Assembly: GCA_902578845.1 (NCBI GenBank)
Contig: CACHEM010000005.1
Coordinates: 4,416-68,415 of the forward strand
Length of the DNA stretch: 64,000 nt
Reading direction: 5' to 3'
From: an uncultured Prochlorococcus sp.
Lineage (GTDB): Bacteria > Cyanobacteriota > Cyanobacteriia > PCC-6307 > Cyanobiaceae
Shown here: in pieces, positions 62,646-64,000 of the stretch
Layout of the letters: each line of letters begins with the position of its first letter
Position numbering within the stretch: the stretch's first letter is position 1
Position numbers and translations under genes: made by a program
Notes under the pieces: model-generated
Told to the model about the DNA's origin: nothing
The model's input: only the letters and a program-made list of their open reading frames with translations
Database searches by the model: none

Positions 62646-64000
62646 TCATAAATTTATTTTCTTAAGAAGAGTTTTAAATTCTTTTTTACCAATAATTTTT
62701 TCAGCTGCGTAAGCGCCACTTGCTGAAACAGCGGGAATTCCAATACCTGGAAATGTACTTGCACCGCAAGTAAATAAATTTTTCACTGGAGTTTTGCAGC
62801 CTGGGAAAAGACCTTTTGCTGCAGATAATGCAGGGCCGTAACTGCCGCAATAGGTATTGGTGAATTTTTTATGAGTGATTGGGGTTCCTAGCATCTTTAA
62901 ATCAATCCTTTCATCTATATCAGGGATGAATTTTCGCACTGCATTAAGGAATATTGAACATCTTTCTTCTTTCAAATTTCTATATTTTAATTCCTTTGGA
63001 TTTAGGTTTTCCCATATTTCCCAAGGTTCATTTGCGGGAGTATATCCATGAAGAACATGTTTTCCTTCAGGGGCCATATTTTTATCTAAAACAGATGGGA
63101 TTGAAAATACAGCTATATTTCTTTCTGCGGTTATACCTTTTTCCCACTCATCAACATGTATTGCATGTATTGGCAAATTTTCAAGACCATGAGCATCAAA
63201 ACCTAGATGTATATGAAGGAAAGAATCACATTTATTAGGGTTTAAAACTTTTGTATTCCATTTTTTTGAAATTTCATTTGGAATTAACTTTTTTAAATTC
63301 CATACATCAGTATTCGTGACAACAGATTCACAACTATAACTAGAACCATTATTTAGAGTTATACCTGTGGCTAAATTTTTATTGAAGTTAATTGTCTTTA
63401 CTCTCGAAGAAAGAATTAATTCTCCTCCATTTTTTTTAAATCCATTAATTAAGGCTTTTACGATAGATTCACTACCTCCTTTGGGGTATTCAAGGTATGA
63501 ATTTGGTTCAAACCATTCGTTAAATAAAGTAGCCATCGCAGCTGTATTTGTATCATGCATTGACATACCACTTATCAAAAAGCTCAATAAATCAACCCAA
63601 TTTCTGAGAAAAGGATCCTCTAGATGATTATTTACTAAATTCCCAAAGCCTTTATTAATTTTTGGTATTTGATTGATATTAGGTAAAAATTTTGAGGTTA
63701 AATTTATTAGATCTAAGAAATTTATTGATTCGGGAGAAAATGAGAGTAAAGGTATATCATTTATTATTTGGCTAAGAGGTTTTATTCCGGAAATAAATGA
63801 TTCCCATTCTTTAACAGATTTCTCGCCTCTTAAAGTTTTAATTGTTTGTTTAAAAGGTTCTTCCCCCACATCAAGATTAAAATTGCCTTCTGGGACAATT
63901 ACTTGCCAACCTTTGTATTGAATTAGTTCAACTTCTTCATCAATTAATTTAAGAATTTGCCCTAGGGGATTAGTTGTCGGCCATTTACCTATTCCACTCC
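62646..64000 (-). CDS. crtH: Carotenoid isomerase / phytoene desaturase-like oxidoreductase (partial)
   Basis: The gene runs off the right edge; the reading frame stays open to base 64000 and continues upstream of any start seen here. It has the C-terminal FAD-binding end LFTCGASTFPGIGIPAVSAS, then GAYAAEKI. Other conserved parts are FLISGMSMHDTNTAAM, EYPKGGSESIVKALINGFKK and GGELILSSRV. It matches the CrtISO/CrtH group that isomerises poly-cis lycopene. A CrtI-type desaturase is the alternative. The N-terminal dinucleotide motif is outside the window. Confidence 0.85.
   Translation of the reverse strand, partial: SGIGKWPTTNPLGQILKLIDEEVELIQYKGWQVIVPEGNFNLDVGEEPFKQTIKTLRGEKSVKEWESFISGIKPLSQIINDIPLLSFSPESINFLDLINLTSKFLPNINQIPKINKGFGNLVNNHLEDPFLRNWVDLLSFLISGMSMHDTNTAAMATLFNEWFEPNSYLEYPKGGSESIVKALINGFKKNGGELILSSRVKTINFNKNLATGITLNNGSSYSCESVVTNTDVWNLKKLIPNEISKKWNTKVLNPNKCDSFLHIHLGFDAHGLENLPIHAIHVDEWEKGITAERNIAVFSIPSVLDKNMAPEGKHVLHGYTPANEPWEIWENLNPKELKYRNLKEERCSIFLNAVRKFIPDIDERIDLKMLGTPITHKKFTNTYCGSYGPALSAAKGLFPGCKTPVKNLFTCGASTFPGIGIPAVSASGAYAAEKIIGKKEFKTLLKKINL

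Overview
The window reads as a chromosomal core segment of a marine picocyanobacterium, most likely a high-light-adapted Prochlorococcus. The base composition is strongly AT-rich, the genes are tightly packed with very short or overlapping ends, and TTG/GTG starts are common. It carries many thylakoid genes: psbB, psbT, psbM, psbE-F-L-J, psaE, petB-petD, ndhC-K-J, chlD, a Ycf48-type PSII assembly factor and a membrane rubredoxin. It also has a lone, degenerate phycoerythrin beta gene (cpeB) next to a CpeS-like lyase, the reduced phycoerythrin arrangement known from high-light Prochlorococcus. The strain cannot be named from sequence alone.

Layout. 0-12.7 kb: tRNA(CAU), pyrE, a YgfZ-like protein, a RecB/RNase H-like nuclease, phosphohexomutase, ITP pyrophosphatase, a carotenoid oxygenase, hisB, fabI, a redoxin, a DegT aminotransferase, photolyase, a NUDIX hydrolase and folK. 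12.7-22.1 kb: chlD, an MCE protein/ABC ATPase pair, a YvcK-like protein, ndhJ/K/C, then rubredoxin-ycf48-psbEFLJ. 22.1-31.8 kb: mtnP, an oxidoreductase-SelD fusion, a CCA-adding enzyme, a UvrD/PcrA helicase, the cpeB/cpeS locus, a TVP38-type membrane protein and a secreted small protein. 31.8-32.2 kb: tRNA-Phe with a 28-bp partial duplicate of its 3' end about 240 bp away, resembling an old attachment-site footprint. 32.3-48.3 kb: sugar kinase, metK, rpsA, nrdR, psbT-psbB, ferredoxin, psbM, prmC, a tsaC-like gene, tRNA-Thr, minE-D-C, an HD hydrolase, a C-terminal processing protease, petB-petD and a GH100 invertase gene split by a frameshift. 48.7-53.9 kb: an rRNA operon (16S, tRNA-Ile, tRNA-Ala, 23S, 5S) with a 23S processing stem and a terminator. 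53.9-58.3 kb: mutM, psaE, a LysM protein, an aldehyde dehydrogenase and a GNAT protein.

58.3-62.6 kb is the least ordinary part. It is a cluster of very small genes on both strands: a DUF3104 protein, a hli-like protein, a poly-glutamine mini-protein, several single-helix peptides, an NdhF-like N-terminal piece and a plastoquinol terminal oxidase (PTOX). This looks like an accessory stress or electron-valve neighbourhood. The window ends inside a CrtISO-like carotenoid isomerase gene.

Three genes (GH100 invertase, the 61.1-61.4 kb gene and, less surely, the NdhF-like gene) are interrupted at homopolymer runs, and each would be restored by removing one base. They may be real lesions or read/assembly errors. 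I saw no CRISPR array, insertion sequence, prophage block or classical defence system.
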